Below, piece by piece: positions 16,812-28,235 of a stretch of DNA of 64,000 bases. A program made the position numbers and the translations under genes. Within the stretch, counting starts at the first letter, position 1. Each line of letters opens with the position of its first letter. This DNA comes from Streptomyces tagetis (GTDB lineage: Bacteria > Actinomycetota > Actinomycetes > Streptomycetales > Streptomycetaceae). The stretch is from the NCBI RefSeq assembly GCF_018069565.1, contig NZ_JAGPNL010000001.1, positions 434,001 through 498,000 on the forward strand. The letters run 5' to 3'. The notes under the pieces are model-generated. The model saw nothing but the letters and a program-made list of their open reading frames with translations, had not been told where the DNA came from and searched no databases.

Positions 16812-18341
16812 TCAGATGTCCCGGAAGATTTCGATCTGGGCGCCTACCGAGTTCAGGCGTTCGGCGAGGTCTTCGTAGCCGCGGTTGATGACGTAGACGT
16901 TGCGGAGGACCGAGGTGCCCTCGGCGGCCATCATGGCGAGGAGGACGACGACGGCGGGGCGCAGGGCGGGTGGGCACATCATCTCGGCGGCCCGCCAGCG
17001 GGTGGGGCCCTCGACCAGGACGCGGTGCGGGTCGAGCAACTGGAGCCTGCCGCCGAGGCGGTTGAGGTCGGTCAGGTAGATGGCGCGGTTGTCGTAGACC
17101 CAGTCGTGGATGAGGGTCTGGCCCTGCGCGGAGGCGGCGATGGCCGCGAAGAACGGGACGTTGTCGATGTTCAGGCCCGGGAAGGGCATCGGGTGGATCT
17201 TGTCGATCGGCGCCTCCAGCTTGGAGGGTCGGACGGTGAGGTCCACCAGCCGGGTGCGGCCGTTGTCGGCGACGTACTCGGGCGTGCGGTCGTGGTCGAG
17301 CCCCATCTCCTCCAGGACCGCCAGCTCGATCTCCAGGAACTCGATCGGCACCCGGCGCACCGTCAGCTCGGACTCCGTGACGACGGCGGCGGCCAGCAGG
17401 CTCATCGCCTCGACCGGGTCCTCGGAGGGCGAGTAGTCGACGTCCGCGTCGATGACCGGGACGCCGTGCACGGTGAGCGTGGTGCTGCCGATGCCCTCGA
17501 CCTTGACGCCCAGGGCCTCCAGGAAGAAGCAGAGGTCCTGCACCATGTAGTTGGAGGAGGCGTTGCGGATGACGGTGACCCCGTCGTGCCGGGCGGCGGC
17601 CAGCAGCGCGTTCTCGGTGACGGTGTCGCCCCGCTCGGTCAGCACGATCGGCCGGGTGGACCGTACGGTCCGGTCGACGACCGCGTGGTACTGGCCCTCG
17701 GTCGCGGCGACCTCCAGACCGAACCGGCGCAGCGCGATCATATGCGGCTCGATGGTGCGGGTGCCCAGGTCGCAGCCGCCCGCGTACGGGAGTTTGAAGC
17801 TGTCCATACGGTGCAGCAGCGGGCCGAGGAACATGATGATGGAGCGCGTGCGCACCGCGGCGGCGGCGTCGATGGCGGCCATGTCCAGCTCGGCGGGCGG
17901 CACGATCTCCAGGTCGACGCCCTCGTTGATCCAGCGGGTGCGTACGCCGATGGAGTTCAGCACCTCCAGGAGGCGGTAGACCTCCTCGATGCGGGCGACC
18001 CGGCGCAGCACGGTGCGCCCCTTGTTGAGCAGCGACCCGCACAGCAGCGCCACGCAGGCGTTCTTGCTGGTCTTGACGTCGATGGCGCCGGAGAGCCGGC
18101 GTCCGCCGACCACGCGCAGGTGCATCGGGCCCGCGTAGCCCAGGGAGACGATTTCGCTGTCCAGCGCCTCGCCGATCCGGGCGATCATCTCAAGGCTGAT
18201 GTTCTGGTTGCCGCGTTCGATGCGGTTGACCGCGCTCTGGCTGGTGCCGAGAGCGTCTGCGAGCTGCGTCTGCGTCCAGCCTCGGTGTTGCCGGGCGTCA
18301 CGGATGAGCTTGCCGATGCGTACGAGGTAGTCGTCTGCCAT
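16812..18341 (-). CDS. murA: MurA-type enolpyruvyl transferase with N-terminal HTH domain
   Basis: 509 residues. Residues 8-62 form an XRE-type helix-turn-helix (WTQTQLADALGTSQSAVNRIERG). The remainder is a two-domain EPT inside-out barrel typical of UDP-GlcNAc 1-carboxyvinyltransferase, the first committed step of peptidoglycan synthesis. The catalytic-loop Cys is present (AGGCDLGTR, about residue 190), the residue modified by fosfomycin in MurA. The usual SGAKNA start of the fold reads KTSKNA here. The HTH fusion is unusual for MurA and suggests DNA binding, possibly at the TGAGAT half-sites overlapping its own start (18341-18369). It is divergent from acnA. Whether it is the essential MurA or a second homologue cannot be told from this window. 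Confidence 0.88.
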   Translation of the reverse strand: MADDYLVRIGKLIRDARQHRGWTQTQLADALGTSQSAVNRIERGNQNISLEMIARIGEALDSEIVSLGYAGPMHLRVVGGRRLSGAIDVKTSKNACVALLCGSLLNKGRTVLRRVARIEEVYRLLEVLNSIGVRTRWINEGVDLEIVPPAELDMAAIDAAAAVRTRSIIMFLGPLLHRMDSFKLPYAGGCDLGTRTIEPHMIALRRFGLEVAATEGQYHAVVDRTVRSTRPIVLTERGDTVTENALLAAARHDGVTVIRNASSNYMVQDLCFFLEALGVKVEGIGSTTLTVHGVPVIDADVDYSPSEDPVEAMSLLAAAVVTESELTVRRVPIEFLEIELAVLEEMGLDHDRTPEYVADNGRTRLVDLTVRPSKLEAPIDKIHPMPFPGLNIDNVPFFAAIAASAQGQTLIHDWVYDNRAIYLTDLNRLGGRLQLLDPHRVLVEGPTRWRAAEMMCPPALRPAVVVLLAMMAAEGTSVLRNVYVINRGYEDLAERLNSVGAQIEIFRDI

Positions 18342-18353
18342 GAGATTGAGGCT

Positions 18354-18369
18354 ATCTCAGATATGAGAT
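18354..18369. promoter_or_regulatory. Inverted repeat at murA-like start (candidate autoregulatory operator)
   Basis: ATCTCAGATATGAGAT: 6-bp arms ATCTCA/TGAGAT. A third half-site TGAGAT lies at 18341-18346, overlapping the start codon. The spacing ATCTC-N6-GAGAT is repeated upstream of acnA at 18717-18732. Confidence 0.55.
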
Positions 18370-18715
18370 GGCGCCTCTCGGGGGGTCTGTCCGGGTGATG
18401 CCCCGTCATGCCGGCGTCCGTCGCGCCCTGTCCAAGGGTGCCCCATCGTCCGTCCGTCGGCGAACGGAAGTGTGTGGGAGGGGTGACTTCGCGGTGAACG
18501 TCCGGATTTGAAGCAATCGATGCCCGTGCGCCCTCGGTGCGTGCGCGGCTCCCGTCCCGGCGTGTGTCCTCCGGCCGTCGGGTTCATGATGGGACGGTGT
18601 CCTGTTCGTCCGGTTCCGCCATGCGTGCCGACGCCACCGGCTCGCGTCCGTGGCGGAAGTCGACGTGTCCGCGATGCGGGCCGGGCATGACCAGCTCGCC
18701 CCTATGTACTAGAGT

Positions 18716-18733
18716 TATCTCGACATCGAGATA
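18716..18733. promoter_or_regulatory. Perfect inverted repeat upstream of acnA
   Basis: TATCTCGACATCGAGATA has 8-bp perfect arms around CA. It lies about 130 bases upstream of the acnA start and has the same ATCTC-N6-GAGAT core as the site at the murA-like gene. Confidence 0.6.
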
Positions 18734-18776
18734 TCTGCCGAGGCGCACCGCAGCCGCCACCCCGGTAAGGGCTACC

Positions 18777-18794
18777 TAACTTAGCCTTACCTTA
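18777..18794 (+). promoter_or_regulatory. Iron-box-like sequence upstream of acnA
   Basis: TAACTTAGCCTTACCTTA agrees at 14 of 18 positions with TAGGTTAGCCTAACCTAA, the DtxR/IdeR/DmdR1-type iron box as I remember it. It is also the most AT-rich segment of the region and may overlap a core promoter. Iron control of an Fe-S enzyme would make sense, but the match is imperfect. Confidence 0.4.
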
Positions 18795-18795
18795 G

Positions 18796-21585
<2,790 letters not shown>

Positions 21586-21624
21586 GCCCGCAGGGCCGCC
21601 CGTAGACGGCCCGCCACGGCGGTC

Positions 21625-21658
21625 AGGGCCGCATCCCCGAGGGCGGGGGTGCGGCCCT
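21625..21658 (+). terminator. acnA terminator
   Basis: AGGGCCGCATCCCC at 21625-21638 pairs with GGGGGTGCGGCCCT at 21645-21658 (one G-T pair), 40 bases after the acnA stop. The right part of the hairpin is duplicated in tandem just downstream. Confidence 0.7.
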
Positions 21659-21696
21659 CACGCGTTCCCGAGGGCGGGGGTGCGGCCCCCACGTGT
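21634..21696 (+). repeat. Two ~31-bp direct repeats after acnA
   Basis: CCCGAGGGCGGGGGTGCGGC followed by CCCTCACGCGTT, then the same 20 bases followed by CCCCCACGTGTT. The two copies differ at two positions in the tail. This looks like duplication of the 3' half of the terminator hairpin. Confidence 0.6.
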
Positions 21697-21727
21697 TCCC
21701 GGGCGCCGGGCGCCGCCCGCCCCCGCC

Positions 21728-22708
21728 TCACAGCACCTGCCGGAGCCACTCCACCTGGCGCCGCACGTGCACCGCCTCGCCCCCCTCGTGCCCGTTGTAC
21801 GGGTAGGCGTGGATCTCCGCGTACGGATCGGCGCCCGACAGCTCCCCGTACCGGTTGAAGGCGGCGTACGCGCCGCTCGGCGGGCACACCCGGTCGCGCA
21901 GCCCCACCCCGAAGTGCGCCGGGGCGTGCGCGCGGCGCGCGAAGGACACGCCCTCCACGTACGACAGGGTGCGGTACGCCTCCTCCTCGGCGCCCCGGCG
22001 CACCGCGAGGTACGCGGCGATCTCGCCGTAGGGGCCCTCGTCGGTGAGGTCCAGCGCGCGCCGCACCCCGCACAGCAGCGGGGCGCTCACCAGGGCCGCC
22101 GCCAGGTCCGGGACGAGCCCGGCGACGGCGAGCGCGAGCCCGCCGCCCTGGCTGTTGCCGACCGCGGCGACGCGGGCCGGGTCCACACCGGGCAGGGCGC
22201 GCACCGCGGCGACGGCGTGCACGGCGTCCGCGATCAGCCGGCGGTAGTGGTAGGCGTCCGGATCGAGCAGCCCGCGCACCGCGGGGCCCGGTCCGCCGGG
22301 CGCGGCGGCGTGCGGGTCGGGGGTGTCGCCGCCGCTGCCGTACCGGTCGCCCTGGCCCCGGTTGTCCATCAGCAGATGCGCGTACCCGGCGGCCGGCCAG
22401 GTCAGCCGCTCGTGGGGGAGGCCGCGTCCGCGCCCGTACCCCGCGTACTCGACGACCGCCGGCAGCGGGTCCGGCACCCCGGCGGGCCGCGTGAACCAGG
22501 CGCGCACCGGATCGCCCGCGAAGCCCCGGAAGGTGACGTCCCAGCTCTCGGTCAGCCGCAGTCCGGTCTCCACCGGCTCCGCCGACACCAGGACCGGGCG
22601 ATTCTGCTCCGCGAGCGTGCGGTGCCAGAAGCGGTCGAAGTCGGACGGCTCGTCGGGCGTCGGGCGGTACCGCGCCAACTCGGCGGGCGGCAGGTCGAAC
22701 GCGGGCAC
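21728..22708 (-). CDS. Acetylxylan esterase (AXE1/cephalosporin-C deacetylase family)
   Basis: 326 residues of alpha/beta-hydrolase fold without signal peptide, so cytoplasmic. Catalytic triad: Ser in GNSQGGG (about 186), Asp in GLRDRVCPPSG (about 272) and His in YNGHEGG (about 307). The family (CE7) removes acetyl groups from imported xylo-oligosaccharides and from cephalosporin C. GTG 22708 has GAGGTG upstream. Its position next to an importer and GH39/GH67 genes argues for deacetylation of xylan fragments. Confidence 0.9.
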   Translation of the reverse strand: MPAFDLPPAELARYRPTPDEPSDFDRFWHRTLAEQNRPVLVSAEPVETGLRLTESWDVTFRGFAGDPVRAWFTRPAGVPDPLPAVVEYAGYGRGRGLPHERLTWPAAGYAHLLMDNRGQGDRYGSGGDTPDPHAAAPGGPGPAVRGLLDPDAYHYRRLIADAVHAVAAVRALPGVDPARVAAVGNSQGGGLALAVAGLVPDLAAALVSAPLLCGVRRALDLTDEGPYGEIAAYLAVRRGAEEEAYRTLSYVEGVSFARRAHAPAHFGVGLRDRVCPPSGAYAAFNRYGELSGADPYAEIHAYPYNGHEGGEAVHVRRQVEWLRQVL

Positions 22709-23003
22709 GGCGGCACCTCGCAGCGGACTCGGCGGAACCAGGGACAGCTCGGAGGGTTCATGGCGGACTCGGGGGGTTCAAGGTGCGGGTGGAAGCGGTG
22801 ACGCGGGCGACGCGGTGACGCGGGCGGACTCACGGGCGTACGGCGTACGGCGTACGTCGTACAGCGGACGCAGGCGTCCGATTGTTGCGGGCGCGGAGCA
22901 GAAAGGTGCGAACGACCGTAACAGGTCCACGGTCCGTTCCCCAGGTGCAGGTCACAGAATTCCGGCCGGGCGGGGTGATCGCGCCTCCGGCCCGCGCGAG
23001 CCA

Positions 23004-23033
23004 TTGACAGCGCTTTCCCGAACCCCCTAAGTT
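23004..23033 (+). promoter_or_regulatory. Promoter of xylan-importer operon
   Basis: TTGACA at 23004-23009 and TAAGTT at 23028-23033 with an 18-bp spacer, about 70 bases upstream of the first permease start. The -35 hexamer is perfect, rare in this genome. Confidence 0.55.
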
Positions 23034-23058
23034 TCCGCGCAAGTTACCGGCCCAGGCT

Positions 23059-23069
23059 CGAAAGTTTCG
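23059..23069. promoter_or_regulatory. CGAAAGTTTCG operator (xylanase-type)
   Basis: A perfect palindrome just downstream of the predicted transcription start, well placed for a repressor. GAAANTTTC-type elements are known upstream of Streptomyces xylanase genes (BxlR/XlnR-type LacI regulators), in line with the encoded functions. Confidence 0.6.
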
Positions 23070-23102
23070 GCACCGCGTCCCATGCCCCGGGAGGCCCGAG
23101 CA

Positions 23103-24095
23103 ATGAGCACGTCCACCCCGCCGGCTCCGCCCCCCGGCACCGGGGAGCCGCCCTGCGCGCGGGCCGCGCCCCGCCCCGGCGGGCTTCCGGCGCCCACCGG
23201 ATGGCGCCGCACACTGCGCCGCGACTGGCAGATGTACTCGCTGGCCGTCCTGCCGCTGCTGTTCTTCCTGGTCTTCCGCTATCTGCCGATGATCGGCAAC
23301 GTGATCGCCTTCCGGCGTTTCGAGCCGGGCGGTTCGATCCTGGGGGAGCGGTGGGTCGGCCTGCGCTACGTGCGCATGTTCCTGACCGACCCCACCTTCT
23401 GGCAGGTCTTCCGCAACACCCTCTGGCTCGGCGGGCTCACCCTCCTCTTCTGCTTCCCGGTGCCGATCGTGCTCGCGCTGCTCCTCAACGAGGTGCGCCG
23501 GCGCGGACTCAAGCGGTTCGTGCAGTCGGTGTCGTACCTGCCGCACTTCCTGTCGATCGTCATCGTCGCCGGCATCACCCTCCAGATGCTCGCCACGGAC
23601 GGACCGGTCAACCAGGTGCTGGGCTGGTTCGGTCACGAACCGGTCCGTTTCATCCAGGAACCGGGCTGGTTCCGGGCCATCTACGTCGGCTCCGAGGTCT
23701 GGCAGACGGCGGGCTGGGGCACGATCCTCTACCTCGCCGCGCTCACCACCATCGACGAGGACCTCTACGAGGCCGCCCGCATCGACGGCGCGGGCCGCTG
23801 GCGGCAGATCTGGCACGTCACCCTGCCCGGCATCCGCCCCACCATGATCACGCTGCTGATCCTCAACATCGGCACCTTCATGGCGGTCGGCTTCGAGAAG
23901 ATCCTGCTGCTCTACAACCCGCTCACCTACCAGACCGGCGACGTGCTCTCGACGTACCTCTACCGCACCGGCGTGGAGTCCAACAGCTTCAGCTACGCCG
24001 CCGCCATCGGCCTCTTCGAGGCGGTCATCGGCCTGGTCCTCATCACCTCCGCCAACCAGCTCTCGCGCCGCACGGTCGGGACGAGCCTGTGGTGA
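23103..24095 (+). CDS. ABC sugar permease, LplB type
   Basis: 330 residues with six membrane segments and the EAA loop EAARIDGAGRWRQIWHVTLPGI that contacts the ATPase. It resembles LplB/YteP-type permeases for large oligosaccharides. ATG 23103 is preceded by GGGAGG at a suitable distance; an in-frame ATG at 23082 is less well placed. Its TGA overlaps the GTG of the next permease. No ATPase gene is in this operon, so a shared ATPase such as MsiK must energise it. Confidence 0.93.
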   Translation: MSTSTPPAPPPGTGEPPCARAAPRPGGLPAPTGWRRTLRRDWQMYSLAVLPLLFFLVFRYLPMIGNVIAFRRFEPGGSILGERWVGLRYVRMFLTDPTFWQVFRNTLWLGGLTLLFCFPVPIVLALLLNEVRRRGLKRFVQSVSYLPHFLSIVIVAGITLQMLATDGPVNQVLGWFGHEPVRFIQEPGWFRAIYVGSEVWQTAGWGTILYLAALTTIDEDLYEAARIDGAGRWRQIWHVTLPGIRPTMITLLILNIGTFMAVGFEKILLLYNPLTYQTGDVLSTYLYRTGVESNSFSYAAAIGLFEAVIGLVLITSANQLSRRTVGTSLW

Positions 24096-24964
24096 ACGCC
24101 GAGAGCCGCGGCCGGCGCGTCTTCCGGAGCGTCAACGGCCTGATCCTCACCGGGGTCGTGGTGGTGACGCTCTACCCCTTCGTCACCATCGTCGCCCGCT
24201 CCTTCAGCGGCGAACGGCAGATCCGCGCCGGTGAGGTGAACCTGTGGCCCAAGGGGTTCAACCTCACCACGTACCGCATCGTCTTCCAGGACGGCACCTT
24301 CTGGCGCAACTACGGCAACACCGTCTTCTACACGGTGGTCTCCACCGCCGTCGCCATGGTGCTCACCACCTGCTACGCCTACGTACTCTCCAAGCGCAAC
24401 CTCAGGGGCCGCGGAGTGCTGGTCGGTGTCGCCGTGTTCACCATGTTCTTCTCCGGCGGCCTGATCCCCACCTACGTCCTGGTCACCAGCCTCGACCTGA
24501 AGAACACGGTGTGGGCGCTGGCCCTGCCGAACGCCATCAGCGTCTTCAACCTGCTGGTGATGAAGGCGTTCTTCGAGAACCTGCCGGACGAACTGGAGGA
24601 GGCCGCGCAGATCGACGGGCTCGGCACGTACGGCATCCTCCTGCGGATCGTGCTGCCGCTGTCCAAGGCGGTCGTCGCCACGATGGTGCTCTTCTACTCG
24701 GTGTCCTTCTGGAACTCCTGGTTCGGCGCCTTCCTCTACATGGACCGCATCGAGCTGATGCCCGTCACCGTCTACCTGCGCAACCTCATCGCGGGCGCCA
24801 CCGGAGGCACCGGGGCGGGCGCCGGCACCGAGCAGCTCACCCAGGTCGCCGCGAACATCCAGGCGGTCACCATCGTGCTCACCGCCCTGCCCATCCTCAG
24901 CGTGTACCCGTTCGTCCAGCGCTACTTCGTGTCGGGCGTGATGCTCGGCGCGGTCAAGGGCTGA
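24092..24964 (+). CDS. ABC sugar permease, YtcP type
   Basis: 290 residues, the second membrane subunit of the importer, with six hydrophobic segments and the EAA loop EEAAQIDGLGTYGILLRIVLP. GTG 24092 overlaps the previous stop by four bases (GTGA). The C-terminus ends YFVSGVMLGAVKG, as usual for YtcP/LplC proteins. Confidence 0.93.
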   Translation: MNAESRGRRVFRSVNGLILTGVVVVTLYPFVTIVARSFSGERQIRAGEVNLWPKGFNLTTYRIVFQDGTFWRNYGNTVFYTVVSTAVAMVLTTCYAYVLSKRNLRGRGVLVGVAVFTMFFSGGLIPTYVLVTSLDLKNTVWALALPNAISVFNLLVMKAFFENLPDELEEAAQIDGLGTYGILLRIVLPLSKAVVATMVLFYSVSFWNSWFGAFLYMDRIELMPVTVYLRNLIAGATGGTGAGAGTEQLTQVAANIQAVTIVLTALPILSVYPFVQRYFVSGVMLGAVKG

Positions 24965-25074
24965 CGCCCGCCCACCACCCATCCGCGCCACCCGCACGGC
25001 CCCGCGCCACCCGCACGGCCCGCACCGCACCCCCGTACCGGACTCGCACCGACCCAGGGACCAAGGGAGCAACC

Positions 25075-26721
25075 GTGAAGAACGCAGGACACCTCTCGCG
25101 CCGCCAGATCCTCGCCGCCGCGGCCTTCGCCGGCCTCGCCACCCTCGCCGGCTGCGGCGGCGACGGACCCGACGACGCCGACGACCTGGCGAAGAAGCGG
25201 GACGGCGCGATGAAGGAGTACCGGACCGGGCAGCAGTTCACCGCGTCCGAGCCGCTCACCTTCTCCCTGCTCAACCTCAGCAACCCGGTCTACCCGCCCC
25301 AGGCCGACTGGCTCTTCTGGAAGGAGCTGACCCGGCGCACGCGCGTCACCCTCAAGACCACCGACGTCCCCTACAGCGACTACGAGAAGAAGCGCAGCCT
25401 CCTCATCGGGGCCGGCGACGCCCCCCTGCTGCTCCCCAAGACCTACCCCGGACAGGAGACCCCCTTCGTCTCCTCCGGCGCCATCCTCCCGGTCAGCGAG
25501 TACGTCGAGCTGATGCCCAACTACCGCGACAAGGTGCGCAGATGGAAGCTGGAGCCCGAGGTGGACTCGCTGCGCCAGTCCGACGGCCGCTACTACCTCC
25601 TGCCCGGCCTGCACGAGAAGGTCAAGTCCGGCTACTCCCTCGCCCTGCGCACCGACGTCCTCGGCCGGCTCGGCCTGGCCCTGCCCACCACCTGGGACGA
25701 GGTCGCCGACGTCTTCCGCGCGATCAAGTCCGAGTACCCCGGCCGCCACCCCTTCTCCGACCGCTGGAACCAGCCCGAACCCGCCGGCGCCCTCCTCCAG
25801 AGCCTCGGCCAGGCCCACGGCGTGCGGGCCGGCTGGTCCTACCTCAACGCCGGCTGGGACGCCGAGGCCGGCCGGTTCGTCTTCACCGGCGCCACCGACG
25901 GCTACCGGCGGGTCGTCGAGTACCTGCGCACGCTCGTCGACGAGAAGCTGGTGGACCCCGAGGGCTTCACGCAGAGCGACGACGACGCGGTCAAGAAGCT
26001 GCTCTCCGAGAAGTCCTTCGCCATCAGCGCCAACCCGCAGGAGCTGGTGCAGAACTACCGCTACAACCTGGAACGCCAGGTCAAGGGCGCCACCATCGAG
26101 ATGATCCCGGTGCCGATCGGCCCGGCCGGGCCCGTGGTGCTCGGCGGCTCGCGGCTGGAGAACGGCATGATGATCTCCAGCGCCGCGCGGAAGCGGGACG
26201 ACTTCGTCGCCCTGATGCAGTTCGTGGACTGGCTCTGGTACTCCGACGAGGGCCAGACCTTCGCCCGCTGGGGCGTCGAGGGCGTCACCTACACCCGCGA
26301 CGGCGGCACCTACCGGGTCGCCGACGGCATCAGCCTCATGGGCTCCAACCCCGACGCCCCCAAGGACCTCCAGAAGGACTTCGGCGTCTACAACGGCGTC
26401 TTCTCCTACGGCGGGAGCTGGGAACTGGTCTCCTCCGCCTTCGGACCGGACGAGAAGACCTTCCAGGACGCCATGGCCCAGCGCCGCGAACTCCCCGTCG
26501 ACCCCGCCCACCCGCTCGGCGCCGACGAGCAGGAGCAGGCCACCCTCTGGGACACCCCGCTGCGCGACCACGTCCGGCAGAACACCCTCCGCTTCATCCT
26601 CGGCAAACGCCCGCTGACCGAATGGGACGCCTACGTACGCGAGTTGAAGGCCAAGAACATGGACCGGCTGATCGACCTGCACAACAAGGCCCACCAGCGC
26701 TTCCGCAAGGAACACGGATGA
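25075..26721 (+). CDS. Oligosaccharide-binding lipoprotein, LplA/YtcQ type
   Basis: 548 residues. Twin-arginine-like signal (SRRQILAAAAFAG) with lipobox LAGC, lipidated Cys about 27. The length is that of the large LplA/YtcQ substrate-binding proteins. GTG 25075 has AAGGGAG upstream. It follows the two permease genes after 110 bases of low-complexity sequence (ACCCGCACGGCCC repeated), and ends in an ATGA overlap with the GH39 gene. Context suggests acetylated or glucuronylated xylo-oligosaccharides as ligand. Confidence 0.92.
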   Translation: MKNAGHLSRRQILAAAAFAGLATLAGCGGDGPDDADDLAKKRDGAMKEYRTGQQFTASEPLTFSLLNLSNPVYPPQADWLFWKELTRRTRVTLKTTDVPYSDYEKKRSLLIGAGDAPLLLPKTYPGQETPFVSSGAILPVSEYVELMPNYRDKVRRWKLEPEVDSLRQSDGRYYLLPGLHEKVKSGYSLALRTDVLGRLGLALPTTWDEVADVFRAIKSEYPGRHPFSDRWNQPEPAGALLQSLGQAHGVRAGWSYLNAGWDAEAGRFVFTGATDGYRRVVEYLRTLVDEKLVDPEGFTQSDDDAVKKLLSEKSFAISANPQELVQNYRYNLERQVKGATIEMIPVPIGPAGPVVLGGSRLENGMMISSAARKRDDFVALMQFVDWLWYSDEGQTFARWGVEGVTYTRDGGTYRVADGISLMGSNPDAPKDLQKDFGVYNGVFSYGGSWELVSSAFGPDEKTFQDAMAQRRELPVDPAHPLGADEQEQATLWDTPLRDHVRQNTLRFILGKRPLTEWDAYVRELKAKNMDRLIDLHNKAHQRFRKEHG

Positions 26722-28235
26722 TCCGCGTCCCCGCCGAGAGCCCCGGGCCCTTCCCCGACGCCTGGCGGTACTGCGTCGGCACCGGCCGCCTCGACCTCGC
26801 CCTGCGCCGCGACTACCAGGACTCCCTCGCCCTGGTCCGGCGCGAGATCGGCTTCGGCCATCTGCGCGGCCACGGACTGTTCAGCGACGGCATGGGCATC
26901 CACCGCCCCTACACCCACCGGGGCGCCCGGCACGTCCACCACTCCTTCACCCACCTCGACCAGGTCGTCGACGCCTGCCTCGCCGCCGGCATCCGCCCCT
27001 TCCTCGAACTCGGCTTCATGCCCAGCGCGTTGGCCGGCGGCGACGACACGGTCTTCTGGTGGCGCGGCAACATCACCCCGCCCCGCGACACCGCCGAGTG
27101 GACCGCGCTGGTCCGCGCCACCCTGACCCACCTCGTCGGCCGCTACGGAGCCGAGGAGGTGCGCACCTGGCCCGTCGAGGTCTGGAACGAACCCGACCTG
27201 CCCCAGTTCTGGCGGGACGCCGACGAGGACGCCTACCACCGGCTCTACGAGGCCACCGCGCACGCCGTCAAGGAGGTGGACGCCGCCATCCCGGTCGGCG
27301 GGCCCGCCCTCTCGCCGGGCGCGCGGGGCTGGCTGGAGCGGTTCGCCGAGTTCGCCGAACGCCGGGACGTGCCCGTGGACTTCGTCTCCCGGCACGCCTA
27401 CACCTCCGGGCCCGCCCAGCACGTGCCGTTCGGCGTGCACCAGACCCTCGCCCCGGCCGGCCGGCTCCTCGACCAGTTCGCCCAGCCGCGCCGCGCGCTG
27501 GCCGGCACCCGGCTCGCCGGAGCACCGGTCCACATCACCGAGTTCAACTCCTCCTACCGGCCCGACAACCCCGTCCACGACACCGCCTTCCACGCCGCCT
27601 ACCTCGCCCCGGTCGTCGTGGCAGGCGGCGACCACGCCGACTCCTTCGCGTACTGGACCTTCTGCGACGTCTTCGAGGAGACCGGCATCCCCACCGCCCC
27701 CTTCCACGGCGGCTTCGGGCTCCTCACCCACCGGCAGATCAGGAAACCCGTCTACCACCTGTACGCCTTCCTCGCCCGGATGGGCCCCGACCTGCTGACC
27801 CGCGGCGACGACCACCTCGTCACCCGCCACCGCGACGGCCGCGTCACCGTCCTCGCCTGGGCCCCCGTCGACCCGACCGGCACGTCCCCCGTCCCCGCCC
27901 GGCACCCCCTGCGCCTCTCCGTGCCGCTCGGCGCCCGGGGGCGCGGCGAGGCGTTCGTCCGGCGGCTCGGCGTGGACGAGGAACACGGCAACGCCTACGC
28001 CGCCTGGCGCCGCATGGGCAGCCCCCGCTCCCCGAGCCCCCACCAGCTCGACGTCCTGCACGAGGCCGCCGAACCCGCCCGCTCCCACCGCCGCCTGCCG
28101 GTGACCGGCGGCCGGGTCGACCTGCCGCTGACCCTCGCCCGGCACGAGGTCGCCTTCGTCGAACTGACCCGCGTCAGCGACGAGACGCCGCCCTGGTGGG
28201 ACGAGCGGCGCCTGCTCGGCCGGGACCCGGGGTGA
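26718..28235 (+). CDS. GH39 beta-xylosidase
   Basis: 505 residues, no signal peptide, so it acts on imported oligosaccharides. TIM barrel with acid/base Glu in VEVWNEPDL (about 158) and nucleophile Glu in VHITEFNSS (about 275), followed by a beta domain (about 360-500). This is the layout of GH39 exo-beta-xylosidases (XynB); alpha-L-iduronidase activity also exists in the family but does not fit the neighbours. The ATG overlaps the lipoprotein stop (ATGA). Confidence 0.9.
   Translation: MIRVPAESPGPFPDAWRYCVGTGRLDLALRRDYQDSLALVRREIGFGHLRGHGLFSDGMGIHRPYTHRGARHVHHSFTHLDQVVDACLAAGIRPFLELGFMPSALAGGDDTVFWWRGNITPPRDTAEWTALVRATLTHLVGRYGAEEVRTWPVEVWNEPDLPQFWRDADEDAYHRLYEATAHAVKEVDAAIPVGGPALSPGARGWLERFAEFAERRDVPVDFVSRHAYTSGPAQHVPFGVHQTLAPAGRLLDQFAQPRRALAGTRLAGAPVHITEFNSSYRPDNPVHDTAFHAAYLAPVVVAGGDHADSFAYWTFCDVFEETGIPTAPFHGGFGLLTHRQIRKPVYHLYAFLARMGPDLLTRGDDHLVTRHRDGRVTVLAWAPVDPTGTSPVPARHPLRLSVPLGARGRGEAFVRRLGVDEEHGNAYAAWRRMGSPRSPSPHQLDVLHEAAEPARSHRRLPVTGGRVDLPLTLARHEVAFVELTRVSDETPPWWDERRLLGRDPG

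Larger units (their letters stand above)
22709..23102. other. Divergent control region of the xylan locus
   Basis: Between the esterase and the importer operon. No gene is seen. It contains a consensus-like promoter (23004-23033) and a xylanase-type operator (23059-23069), and short GCGGACTCGGCGG/GCGGACTCGGGGG-like repeats near 22722-22770. Confidence 0.6.
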
